Origin: Magicicada septendecula
Taxonomy: Eukaryota > Arthropoda > Insecta > Hemiptera > Cicadidae
Assembly (NCBI GenBank): GCA_034769895.1
Contig: CM068367.1
Span: 86,977,654-87,041,653 of the forward strand
Length of the DNA stretch: 64,000 bases
Reading direction: 5' to 3'
Below the pieces are notes generated by a model, which had not been told where the DNA came from, did not search any database, and saw only the letters and a list, made by a program, of their open reading frames with translations. Shown here in pieces: positions 48,271 to 59,175 of this stretch. Position 1 is the stretch's first letter, and each line of letters opens with the position of its first letter. Made by a program: the position numbers and the translations under genes.

Positions 48271-49218
48271 TTTCTAAGAAAAAACCCGAGTTCTAGAACT
48301 CGAAACTCTCGTGTAGACTTTCAAACACGACTCTCAAGAGAGGCTGCTTAATTCCTTTTACGAATGTCACCTTTCTAAGAAAAACCCGAGTTCTAGAACT
48401 CGAAACTCTCGTGTAGACTTTCAAACATGACTCTCAAGAGAGGTTGCTTAATTCCTTTTACGAATGTCACCTTTCGTCACCTTTCTAAGAAAAACCCCGA
48501 GTTCTAGAACTCGAAACTCTCGTGTAGACTTTCAAACACGACTCTCAAGAGAGGCTGCTTAATTCCTTTTACGAATGTCACCTTTCTAAGAAAAAACCCG
48601 AGTTCTAGAACTCGAAACTCTCGTGTAGACTTTCAAACATGACTCTCAAGAGAGGCTGCTTAATTCCTTTTACGAATGTCACCTTTCGTCACCTTTCTAA
48701 GAAAAACCCCGAGTTCTAGAACTCGAAACTCTCGTGTAGACTTTCAAACACGACTCTCAAGAGAGGCTGCTTAATTCCTTTTACGAATGTCACCTTTCTA
48801 AGAAAAAACCCGAGTTCTAGAACTCGAAACTCTCGTGTAGACTTTCAAACATGACTCTCAAGAGAGGCTGCTTAATTCCTTTTACGAATGTCACCTTTCG
48901 TCACCTTTCTAAGAAAAACCCCGAGTTCTAGAACTCGAAACTCTCGTGTAGACTTTCAAACACGACTCTCAAGAGAGGCTGCTTAATTCCTTTTACGAAT
49001 GTCACCTTTCTAAGAAAAAACCCGAGTTCTAGAACTCGAAACTCTCGTGTAGACTTTCAAACATGACTCTCAAGAGAGGTTGCTTAATTCCTTTTACGAA
49101 TGTCACCTTTCGTCACCTTTCTAAGAAAAAACCCGAGTTCTAGAACTCGAAACTCTCGTGTAGACTTTCAAACATGACTCTCAAGAGAGGTTGCTTAATT
49201 CCTTTTACGAATGTCACC
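48271..49218. repeat. Minisatellite with alternating 101/111-bp units, 9 units
   Basis: Units are anchored on CGAGTTCTAGAACTCG, ending at 48290, 48390, 48501, 48602, 48713, 48814, 48925, 49026 and 49137. Spacing alternates 100-101 and 111 bp because every second unit carries an extra TCGTCACCTTT. CACGACT and CATGACT variants also mostly alternate. This is a higher-order dimer of 212 bp. Confidence 0.97.
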
Positions 49219-50045
49219 TTTTCACGTCATTCACCAATGATTGCTGCTGAGTTCTCTAAAAAATAGCTTTTGTCCAACTGTGAGTTCCAGGTGGTGTAAA
49301 ATCAGTGAGTCGAAAAGGTAGGCTATACAGTAACATATCCATATCGACGGGAAACTACGCGGCTTCTAGAATTCGCATGAAGCAAATCGAAAGAATTCCT
49401 CGTTGTACGGTAGGCGGCCTCGTGCAGCTGGAACCGTTGCGTACGAAGACATTAAATTGGCTTAAACATTCGTCTCCTATATGTTTCACTAAGATTCAAT
49501 TTTAAACATGTTTGACGCAGACTTTCCTTTGGATACTGTAACGTACGTTCGAGGAATTTTCCTTGATTCGCATTTGTTATCATAGAAACTAGACAACATT
49601 AGAGTCGTATCATAACCTTTCTTGTAAAAATCAATTTTTTATTACTGTTAAGATAACCATATTTTTGGGTGATGGTTATTGGAACCGTTTACGGAATTCG
49701 TATTCAACATGCCTAGATTAGTCAAGTTGGACGTCCAACTCCGTATAAACGAAAACAATGTTCAACGATTTACAAAAACTTCTACGAAATTTAAACTAGA
49801 ATAAACATACTGGTACGTTTTCATGATAAATCTGTCAAAGCGATCACACAGTGCGCATGCATGGCACAAGTTTGTAACTTTTGGTACACTTTGTTTTGAA
49901 CTATTGGGTACTTTTATTCTAGAGCTGGTAGTTTTAGAGAGCGGTGAATGCATGAAGAAAAAATTAGGGCCGCTTACGGAAAATGATGAATAATGAATAA
50001 AAATATCTAGGAGATAAACGAGCTATTAAAGCATGAGGACGTTGT
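49219..50045. other. Unassigned noncoding DNA
   Basis: No motif recognised. Confidence 0.45.
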
Positions 50046-50047
50046 AA

Positions 50048-50285
50048 GATTCGTAATGGCTCAACGGATACGATAGCTAGGTCACCTAGAACGGATGTAT
50101 AGTCAGCGTATGTCAAACAAATCCTGAGGACACAGGTGTATAAAAGAAGAAATAGCAGTCGGATCTAGGATAAGATAATGTATGTGAGGGGTTACGCTGA
50201 GATGACACTGGATAGTAGACATTGAAGAAGATTATTGTTGGAAGCCAGGGCTCATGTTGGGCTGTAGCGATAAAGAAACAGAATA
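50048..50285 (+). mobile_element. LINE 3' terminal relic
   Basis: Reads LGHLERMYSQRMSN-like, DDTG, then LLLEARAHVGL, the usual end of insect LINEs. Many stops. Confidence 0.65.
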
Positions 50286-50454
50286 CATTACGTATATTAC
50301 AAAGAATTAAAATATGCCAGTAATGACTTCGTGGTAAAATATTTCAGAGGATCGACAATACTCACAGGCAATTAAGTTTTCCAAAAGATGCCTCATTCCT
50401 AATATGTTAACTGTCATATTTTTTTATGGCAAATGCATTTAGACATAACAATAT

Positions 50455-50560
50455 TAGACGCCATAAATATCTTGCGTCTCATGCGGTATGACCGCGTGAA
50501 ACGAATGACTGATGATCGTTGGCCCGAAATTCACGGATAAAACTTGCAACAACTGTGACC
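50455..50560 (+). mobile_element. LINE C-terminal fragment
   Basis: Reads RYDRVKRMTDDRWPEIHG, matching the WxGHVKRM.DDRWPK block. Confidence 0.6.
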
Positions 50561-51249
50561 GATACGATTAACTAACTGGGCATTGTCATATTTAATATTC
50601 AATAAAGGAATGCGGCTTTGAACAAAAATCATTTTTACACCAGATTATCACGCCAAGATTAACCGAAACACGTGAAGGAGATCCGATCGACCTTAATTTG
50701 TTTGAGGCGAGCCCTCGACCGACCGTCAATGTGCATGGTTCGCATAGTATTGACCATGCACAAGTTGTTATTAGTAATTAAATATTAAGTACGGTGCCTC
50801 GAGCTCGCTTTGGGTGGTCTAATATATAATTGTCGCCGTCCACAGGTCGTTAAGTTTGTCTTAGGAATGTCACTTGAAAATGTAGAACTACTTCAGATTA
50901 TATAGAAATAAATATACAAGCTATCCGTACAATATATGTTATTATGTGTCGTGAATGACAAGGATACAGATGTGAATCAATTGACACTTGGTATTTGACA
51001 TTCCTCATGAGATGTTCAAAACAATAAGAAAACAAGACGTAACGTGAGGATCAGAAGTGCGGTGTCTGACTGTAAGGCAAGAAAGAATACAGAAGGCAGT
51101 ATATCTTTCTACGTTGTATATAGAACAACGTTCTTTGCAGGACGATCTATGGGTCTGTCCACGAAAACGGAAACTGAAGTACTGATGGAACTGTATCTTA
51201 TTGTTTCTTTTACTCAAATAACTCTCTTCATCAGCGTTTATCCAGGTCG
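50561..51249. other. Unassigned noncoding DNA
   Basis: No motif recognised. Confidence 0.45.
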
Positions 51250-51490
51250 GAATCTATTCTTGCTTCCCACGTGCTATTTGCAGCCGCCATCAGTTCCTTT
51301 TACACTGTCCTTCGCCACGTAAGCTTGGGTCTTCCTCTTCTCCTGCTTCTTCGAGGATTCAATTCCACAACTTGAGACTATTATCATGTGACTGTCTAAA
51401 AATGTGACCGATACAATGCCATTTGCTCTTCTTCATCTGCTGTTCGATAAATCACTGTTTGGCGATCTAGTATAGTTCATCGTTGGATAT
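51250..51490 (-). mobile_element. LINE C-terminal relic
   Basis: On -: KSKWHCIGHIFRQSHDNSLK, LWN, then EEAGEEEDPSLRGEG. Corresponds to the WIGHxxRxxDxSIxKxAxxW...GRRKRGRP region in decayed form. Confidence 0.65.
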
Positions 51491-51590
51491 AACTCTTGGC
51501 TACCACAATCTAATTTATATACACCAGCATTTATATACAAACACAGTGCTGGTTACTTTCCATGTCCCACATCTGTACTGTTATTATTAT

Positions 51591-51668
51591 TGGGTCCTTC
51601 AGTTTTTCGACTGGTCTGTACCCTCCCCGCATATACCCGTGGTGCGTGTGTTAGGGAGTCAATCACAG
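51591..51668 (+). repeat. Dispersed repeat, copy 2
   Basis: Matches 23987-24068 in the same orientation. Confidence 0.75.
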
Positions 51669-51889
51669 TCTGTACAGTAAATAAGGTTTTAATTTTGCTT
51701 TAGCACTGGAACCGAAGATCTTTTGTTTCGTTTTCTTCGAAACATCAGATCATACAGGACGCAGCTGGTCAAAGGCTAGTTTTGCTTTATTAATTTGACT
51801 TTTCATATCCAATTATGTTATACAATACTACTAGACATACCACATTATTCTATGCTGATATATTTTCCGTGCAGTTCTACTATACTGTG

Positions 51890-52340
51890 AAGCTATAGGA
51901 ACTCTGTGACATTTCAATTTCTGAGCCACATAGGCCTAAAATATTACATGCTGTGGTGGTTGAGTCTAATCTCCTTTGTTTTGATACAGTTAATCCGTAG
52001 TCCAAGATGGTTTGCCTCAAATTTTAAATCACTGAGCTTTATCTCCACATCTCTTAAGCTCTGCGCCAGGTCGCGTACAAAATCTAGCACCTCTACGCTA
52101 GTGTTGATCACCTGAAAGATCCTCTATGTCTCTTTGTTGTCCTTCCAAGTATGCTGTCCATCACTATGCTATCACCACGCCTTGCTTCACTGCTATCTGC
52201 ACAGTTACAGGCTGATACAGTGACCATGATGTTCCGTTTGACACTCATAGCCCTCATACATCGCTTGCATCAGTTGAGTAATCTTCTGTGGAATGTCAGA
52301 TTCTCTCATTGCTTCCCATATATTATCACGACTGACACAG
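51890..52340 (-). mobile_element. LINE reverse-transcriptase core relic
   Basis: On -: AFDCVSRDNIWEAMRESDI, PQKITQLMQAMYEGYECQ, AVKQG, then LDFVRDLAQSLRDVEIKLSD and GLRINCIKTKEIRLN. The catalytic FADD has become FVRD, so it is dead. Confidence 0.85.
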
Positions 52341-52585
52341 TCGAAAGCTTCCGGAACCCATCTCTCCCTCGGTCTACCGACGTCTCTTTTACCAGTAGGG
52401 CGATAACCCAAGGCAGCCACGAGAAAACGGATATCAGGGATGCGGTTAAAGTCTTCACATCATCTCCTTCTCTGTGGTTTTCAATCTTTTGGTGTAACGA
52501 TACAATGTTTAATTTGTGTCTAATATCCTCGTTCCTTTTCTGATCCAGGAGAGAACAAACTTGCGTCCCCCCCCCCCCAGTCATC
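52341..52585 (-). mobile_element. LINE C-terminal relic fused to another LINE
   Basis: On -: KRNEDIRHKLNIVSLHQKIE, then MAALGYRPTGKRDVGRPRER and WVPE. The frame then runs straight into the reverse-transcriptase core of the next LINE. Same family as 59770-60205. Confidence 0.85.
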
Positions 52586-53605
52586 GTGCATTTATTATGT
52601 CATTTGTTTACAATTTATTAAATTCCAAAAGAAAGCATATTCTTAAAAAAAAACTGATGATCTAACCTCAACTGATTCCTAGAGGGGATTGATCTTTGAC
52701 GCCAGCCAAGCGTATTCCCGCGCTAATCACAGCCACACAGTCGGTCAAAAAACAATTACACAAACTTGCCCGCGCGTCTGTTAAAAAACAAAAGTGTAAT
52801 AATTAAATTTATTCACTATTTTAAATTGAATTAGACGAACCATAGTATACGCCAAGGAACATAATAACGCGAAGAATGTCCTCGCTTGCGGTGTTGTAAA
52901 AGGAATCGTAGCCGTGTCGCCGTCCGCCGCCGCTGAGAGGATGGCTGGATCGGACCAAAGACGTCACAGCGGTGTGTCGTTTATTAATAAAACGAAATTA
53001 CGATTTCACTACTGTCCTGCCTCTGAGTTAATTAATTATTAAAACGGACCGCTTGTTTCAATTCATTTCACTTTACTTCGTCTCTCGTTTCGTTTCCATC
53101 CATTACTAATGCAAAACGCACAGTGAACGGATGGAATTAATTTTCGCGTGAAAATTTAATTTTCCCAAAATGTACGTGGCCCATCTCTCTCTCTCTCTCC
53201 GATCTCTTTCCCTCTCTTTGAATATAATATGCCGTACTCCACAGCATACCAGCATGCGGTAGAAAATATCTTTTATATCTGTATGGATACAACCCGCAAG
53301 GCACATAATACAGCTCTTTATCTCCCGCTACCTATTAAACTCACTTCCCGTTCCATTTCGTTTTATAACAACCTGGTATGTACGCGCGTGCGCCCACACA
53401 CAGATACACACACACTCATATATATATTTTTACATTTATACATTCTCACATTATTCTTGTTTAATTATTTTTAAGAACAAAGTAATACTTGTTTTTACAA
53501 AAATATATTTGTATAAGAGTGTTAATATATAAACAAATACAAATATATACTTAAAAAACAAATATTATTTATTATAATAAATTAGATATAATTACCATAT
53601 AATTT
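52586..53605. other. Unassigned DNA, part unique-looking
   Basis: 52680-53060 has mixed composition, CpG-containing words and TAATTA sites. CT run near 53183. No gene seen. Confidence 0.45.
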
Positions 53606-53607
53606 TT

Positions 53608-54290
53608 TTTACACGGATAGGCCAGCCGTGGACCACGCGAATATCATTTCCTTTTCTTCTCCTGGCAGAAGGCCCTCATTCGCACATTATGCACCGCCTC
53701 TCTTTCCACTGTCCACCCCTTTCTCGCCTTCTTCTCACCGCAGAGAACCTCATGATTTTGAATTTTGTTTCTGTATGTACTTCTATCCACACAGTCGTTC
53801 AAAGAGATACCCAGTTTCATCATTTCCTCCTTGAGTTGTTTGGTGTATGCGTTCAGACTGGAAAGTTGCCAAGTATAGTTGAAAATTTGTTTATTTAATC
53901 TGGACCGATCCATCCGAACCATATGTCCAAGGAATCTCAGTCTTTTCCTTCGGAAAGCCGTTTCAGATCTTCCAGATCCCTGTACAGCTCTTCTTTGGGT
54001 CTATGCCTGCACCCATCTTCGGTTTTCTTGGGGCCATAAATTTTCCGAAGAATTCTTCGTTCAATTTTAAGAAGATGTTCCAAATTTGAAGCACATTGTT
54101 TCCACTCCATACATGATCACCGGCCTGATCACAGTGCTATAATAGCGGACTTTCGCACTTCTGGAAAAGATTTTCTTTCCCTACAGTTCCCGTGTTATAG
54201 TAAAGGCATTTGCTAATTTGAGTTTCCTTATTTTAAAGGATTCTATGTCTGAGGCGTTTCGGGATATGTTTTCCCCAAGATATTTAAAAT
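53608..54290 (-). mobile_element. LINE reverse-transcriptase C-terminal relic
   Basis: On -: GENISRNASDIESFKIRKL, RPVIMYGVETMC, RRKRLRFLGHMVRMDRSRLN, KQIFNYTWQLSSLNAY, then NDCVDRSTYRNKIQNHE. Frames shift but the order is kept. The last 92 codons are open. Confidence 0.8.
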
Positions 54291-54476
54291 TGTTAGTATA
54301 ATTATCATATAATTTATTGTTATAATATTATTTATTTTTATGTATATAAAATAATATGTATATATTTATATTATATATATATATATTTCAATCACTTTCT
54401 GCTACAGTCCGTTCCTTGATGTATATAATACATTTAATATTTATACATAAATTTACCTCAAGATGTTATTTTTCTA

Positions 54477-54522
54477 TTTGGAACATGTTTCGGGTACTAT
54501 CTTGTACCCATCCTCAGCCTTC
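54477..54522 (-). ncRNA. Hammerhead motif, left arm
   Basis: Mirror of 54600-54645. Confidence 0.65.
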
Positions 54523-54599
54523 CGGTTTTTTTGTCTGGTGAAGTACATATATGAAGTACAAACCAACAAACATATGTACTTCACCAGACAAAAAAACCG

Positions 54600-54645
54600 G
54601 AAGGCTGAGGATGGGTACAAGATAGTACCCGAAACATGTTCCAAA
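54600..54645 (+). ncRNA. Hammerhead motif, right arm
   Basis: CTGAGGA 54605-54611. Perfect 6-bp stem II GGGTAC (54613-54618) with GTACCC (54625-54630). GAAAC 54631-54635, then ATGTTCC. ACATGT is self-complementary, so helix III would again form between two molecules. Stem I is short (GG with CC). Confidence 0.65.
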
Positions 54646-54691
54646 TAGAAAAATAACATCTTGAGGTAAATTTATGTATAAATATTAAGTG

Positions 54692-54728
<37 letters not shown>

Positions 54729-54732
<4 letters not shown>

Positions 54733-55187
54733 TACATGCAACGAAATATATATGGAACTAATTAGGTTTCTACACACACGCACGAGTGCGTGCACACATA
54801 GGCCTACATTTATATATTTATTAACTTATCCTATTATCCTAAACCTTTTGGTGGACTCTAAAAGCCCAGAGTTATATACTTTTATTACTGACACACTTTT
54901 ATTTCTGCCTGCTTGAATATCGTGTTTTGTTTAACATCTCCTCACTTCTTCTTAACATGTTCTGTTTTCATTCCTCCGTATATCCTTCTCGTGGATTTTC
55001 GTTCTTGTCGTCTTATTGTCTCTCTCGTATATTCTTGTTTAGAACACTTGTTCTACAGCGATATAGAGCTAACGTCTAATAATTTATAAAGTCTACGTAT
55101 GTACGTATTTCTAAAGTCGTATAAGTTATAGACTTTGTACGTCTTGGCAACTCGTATCTCGCTCGTATTAGGCGATTCGTTTCTCAA
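54729..55187. other. Unassigned AT-rich DNA
   Basis: No motif recognised. Confidence 0.45.
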
Positions 55188-55500
55188 CAATATTTCATCA
55201 TCATCGCCATCATCTTCAATGACTAAACTAAGGATAGTTTGTTCCGGTCTCAAATAGGCAAAGATTAGGGCTGATCACTCCAGCGCTTCGTCGGACGAAC
55301 CATCTCCGTCCCCTCGACTTATAGTTCCATAGTGGTTTGGGGATCCGGCAGTCATCCATTCGCCAAAGATGTTCCCACCAATTCAGCCGATCCTGGGCGA
55401 TCCTGTCGAAATTCAGTCCTGTCATAATATTCAGTTCCTGGCGTATATCATGTGTTTCGTCTATGTTCATGGTGAGTATACCCTGCCACGTGGCTGAGAA
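55188..55500 (-). mobile_element. LINE 3' end (RQELNIM family)
   Basis: On -: DIRQELNIMTGLNFDRIAQD, WWEHLWRMDDCRIPKPLWNY, SAGVIS, then a GATGATGG-rich tail. Pairs with 1915-2222. Confidence 0.85.
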
Positions 55501-55822
55501 ATCTCATTTCAGCCGCTTGGATGCGACAGACAATATTTATCTTTTCTTTTCTTTTCTTGACATTTAGGCACATTTTCCTCGCTCGCTGCCAAACGAAACA
55601 ATACTCGTTTAAATTCCATTTCACCCAGACGTGTACCTATTGAATTTGTAAATCTATGCCTGAATCATAGGTTCTTCTATTCTTATAATTTTCCATTGTT
55701 TACTTAGACATTGTGTATTCGAATTGCATCCTGTATGTAACTACGCTTAACCAAATGCTTTACCCTACGTACCATTGTTTTATGAAAATTAATTTTTTTG
55801 ACATTGGTCACATCTTAAATAT
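55501..55822. other. Unassigned noncoding DNA
   Basis: No motif recognised. Confidence 0.45.
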
Positions 55823-56340
55823 TGTTACGAAGGTCTCATTGATCGTCGTATGGTACAGTGGAAAACAAAATACAAGACACCAATGAAGTCACTAACAACC
55901 AGCTTTTAAAAGCTGATTATAAATTTTACAAATTGATTATAAATTGTACTTGTGCGCACAAGTACAATTTATAATCAATTTGTACAACAATCCGAGCAAC
56001 ATTTGTCCACACGCAATAATAATGTCAACTAATAGAGCCCCGCACAATTATAAAACAAATAACACTTCGCCACAATACTTCGAACCTCACTGGAATAAAC
56101 CGGCACTAAAACTGAAACTAAGCGGCAGCTGTCGTTTAAATAGATAGCACAAGTGTTCCAGAATAATCCATAATCCATAAAGTATAATCCATAATACGCG
56201 TCAGCAGTACTAGAAAATATTAGAGCGTAATTGCTTGCCGCTTTGAACACAGTGTGCGCGGACCGATGAAGTCTGGAACAGCCTCGGCTGCGGACGCTTG
56301 ACAAGTGTCACGTAATTATCCTTTATCTCAAAGTAGCAGC
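55823..56340. mobile_element. Solo LTR (copy 2)
   Basis: Begins TGTTACGAAGGTCTC and follows copy 1 through GATCGTCGTA, GGTACAGTGG and TACAAGACACCAAT. AATAT on both sides (55818-55822, 56341-56345) supports the ends. The 3' terminus is mutated. It contains the palindrome at 55927-55984. Confidence 0.75.
55927..55984. repeat. Perfect 58-bp palindrome inside LTR
   Basis: Every base from 55927 to 55955 is complementary to 55984 down to 55956, centred on GCGC. Copies 1 and 3 have only a related AT-rich stretch here, so the palindrome arose in this copy. Confidence 0.95.
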
Positions 56341-56345
56341 AATAT

Positions 56346-56347
<2 letters not shown>

Positions 56348-56380
<33 letters not shown>
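56348..56380. repeat. (CA)n microsatellite
   Basis: About 16 units, just after the LTR. Confidence 0.97.
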
Positions 56381-56381
<1 letters not shown>

Positions 56382-56812
56382 TTGATACTTTAACGTCTCC
56401 CAGAGGGAGGAGTGGAGGAAATCTGTATTTGCTGCGCCTGTTATCATCAATTAAGCATATCTCGGCCCACAGGGTTTGTGTAAACGCACGGAAACACAAT
56501 TACCGCCACGTTTGATCAAATCCCTTGGTCCCTTTCCCATTCCCCCTGTTTCTGACACAATAGGCTCTACGACAACTAGGCTGTCGTCTTCAATCTGTAA
56601 CTAACATACAATACATTTACAGTATGGTTTGTTTATTTTAAACGAGACAGGTTTTAATTTTGTAATTAAACTTTTGTTTGACTCATATATATATATATAA
56701 ACACGAGAATTACACGTGACACCGTGCATACGATCATGAAGAATTCGTCATCAGAAATACGCAATTCTAACAGAATTATAACCGTTCAGTCGAGTTGTCT
56801 GACCCACAAACG
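56381..56812. other. Unassigned DNA, possible regulatory sequence
   Basis: 56395-56600 is unique-looking with balanced composition (see findings). (AT)n near 56683-56700. Confidence 0.4.
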
Positions 56813-57480
56813 TCAATGGTTACATATCTCCTCTAGGTAGCAGCCCATAGGCTGGTTGGCAGCAGCTCCCCATTCTTCACGCTTCTCTGCTTTTCTTTTC
56901 AACTCACAATATGATGTGCAGTTCATATCGACCATAAGCAGTTTCATGTAGTCTAAAGAGAGTTGTCCTCTGTGATTCTTCCATTCAATTGTTCCTTCTA
57001 TTATTCTCTTAACCAACCCATTGTTTCGTAGTATATGCCCTATAAACTTAGCTCTTCTGCCTTTTAAATTTCGTAGAAAGCTCTCCTCCTCCTGAGCTAT
57101 TCTAAAGACTTCCTCATTCGGTATCTTCTCCCTCCAGCTTATCTTGAATATTCTTCTGTAGCACCAGGTCTCAAATGCTTGGAGACTTTTCTTGTCACTT
57201 TCTCCAATTGTCCAAGATTCACTCCCGTATAGGGCAACACTCCACACGTATGTCATTACTAAATCCTTCCTTATTTTTAGGCTGATAGTGTTTGAAGTGA
57301 AGAGGTTTTTCTGTTTGTTGAAAGCAATTTTAACCTGGTTAATTCTGCTTATAATTTCCTTACTGCTACGTCCATCACTTGTGATTTTACTTCCTAGATA
57401 GATATATTCTTTAACTGCCTGGAGAACATTATTTCCAAGAGTTATTCTGACTGGATCTTCTTCCTTCCGACTACAGATTA
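56813..57480 (-). mobile_element. LINE reverse-transcriptase C-terminal region, open frame
   Basis: The - strand frame is open from about 57480 to 56813 (about 220 codons): KEYIYLGSKITSDGRSSKEI, INQVKIAFNKQKNLFTSN, WSVALYGSESWTIGESDKKS, FETWCYRRIFKISWREKIPN, GRRAKFIGHILRNNGL, then KRKAEKREEWGAAANQPMG. It is the least decayed LINE piece in the window. The 5' part, including the catalytic palm, is missing. Confidence 0.9.
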
Positions 57481-58330
57481 GGCCTTTGGTTACATATAAG
57501 GATTAATAAAAGCTACAGCTGTAAGGGTAATACACAAACATAAGGGTTAATGTTGTCAGGTATCGTAGCGTAACCAACAGCTGCTTCTGGGGAGGGGATG
57601 AGACTAGCTTGAAGAAAGAACCCCGTATTTTCCTCAGGAAAAATAAGATATTCAGGATTCTTCCCATTCTTCCCAAATTTGATAATAAATTTTATAAATT
57701 CTATGCGTCTCAGAGCTTTCGAGAAAACCCACGTGAAGTATAAGGATTGGATAAATATGGAAACAGCTGATTTCAAAATATTATATCTTGATTAATTGTT
57801 ATTGAAATCAAATGTAATAACTCTCACGTCATTAGGAATCACTTTAGTTCTAAATCTGTGATCTCAATAAATCTTGTAAAAAGGAGCTTTTCTGAAAATC
57901 CCGGTTTTATTACCCACTTGTACTTTAATTTAACGGTGTTGTTCCATGAGTGTTTTAAGCAACTTATAGTTCTTGTTAAAATACGTTATTTTTTATGTAA
58001 CATCCTGCAATAAAATCTCCTCGATGACAAAGGAATTTATTATCCTGGCTGTTTGCCCGTGGTCGCTTGCATTGTTCAGTCATTTTCTAATTAAGTACGT
58101 AATAAACCTAAAATCTCCTCACATTTCCGAATCAAAGTCACGAAACTGCTAGTTTACCTGTAAAAAGGTGACGGTTCAACCCGTAGTGATATCAGACTAG
58201 AGGAGTCATGACACAGACAACCCTGTAAAGGACAGTGTGGGCGAAAAAGATAAAGGTAGATTAATGGCCTCTACCTTCGTTTCCTGGCGCGCGCTTATTT
58301 TTTTTTAAGGTTGGAAATACGTACGTTTGT
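57481..58330. other. Unassigned noncoding DNA
   Basis: No motif recognised. Confidence 0.45.
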
Positions 58331-58334
58331 TATT

Positions 58335-58680
58335 ATTATTAGTCTTCTTCTTCTCCTATTCAATGATTAGGTCATATAAACCTGTTCCGACATCCATCTC
58401 ATCTTCGGACGACCCACGTCTCGTCTACCAATGGCTTCATAGTTCAGCGCCGCTTTCGGCAATCGATCCTCTGTCATCCTTTGCAAATGTCCCACCATTG
58501 TTTCTGTAAATTGAATAATTTTATTTATGTCCTTTACATCGATTTCTGCTCTGATATCTGCATTCCTTGTTCTATTTTGCAATGTATAATTTAAAGTATT
58601 TCTAAGAAACTGCAATTCAGCACAATTAATCTTGCCGCTTTCCATTTTTGTCATGACCCAGGCCTCACTTACCGTTAGTA
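58335..58680 (-). mobile_element. LINE C-terminal relic
   Basis: On -: CAELQFLRNTLNYTLQNRTR, NADIRAEIDVKDINKIIQFT, MVGHLQRMTEDRLPKAALNY, GRRDVGRPKMRW. GAAGAAGAAG tail near 58340-58350. Same family as 35690-36300. Confidence 0.85.
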
Positions 58681-59113
58681 ATTGAGATAATTAAGGAAAA
58701 CATCTCTTTATTTTATTAATTTTCAAATATTGTGATTCCTTTTATTTACACCGTTACTTATAAACCTGTGTTTATAAATACACGCAACTGGCTTTAAAAA
58801 ATATTTCGCAGTGTTTATGGAATTTTGATGAATTTTCAATAGATTTGGGGGACTGAGCCCTCTGATTCCCCCTCGTAGTTATGCAACTGGTCAGGTGAAT
58901 TTCATTAGTCGAAGTATACACAAAGTAATAGGACTAACACTAACACTAACTACACATGAGACCTATTTTAACCTTCTCAGCAGACGAGACCAAAGTCCGG
59001 CTGGATGTTACAACAAACGAGTCTCCCCACGACGCAGTATGTAGTTGACCAGTGCGACATTTGAAATTTCAGTCACTTCAAGAAGTCACTGTCCAGTAAC
59101 TCATAAGTGTGAT
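58681..59113. other. Unassigned noncoding DNA
   Basis: No motif recognised. Confidence 0.45.
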
Positions 59114-59175
59114 GAGAGGAGGAGGAGGTGGTGGAGGAGGAGGAGGAGGAAGAGGAGGAAGAGGAGGAGGAGAAG
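59114..59175. repeat. (GGA)n tract
   Basis: GGAGGAGGTGGTGGAGGAGG-type repeat. Confidence 0.95.

Larger units (their letters stand above)
54423..54699. mobile_element. 128-bp-arm palindrome with a hammerhead in each arm
   Basis: Arms 54423-54550 and 54572-54699 are almost exact reverse complements, with a 21-base spacer. Both strands therefore read nearly the same 61-codon frame. Each arm has a hammerhead reading outward. (TA)n at 54692-54728 follows. Confidence 0.96.

Noticed and set aside
51730-51765. Hammerhead on the - strand (CTGATGTTTCG ... CGAAAC)
   Set aside because: The core is CTGATGT, not CTGANGA, and the pairing uses the core bases themselves; it is a simple hairpin on present evidence.
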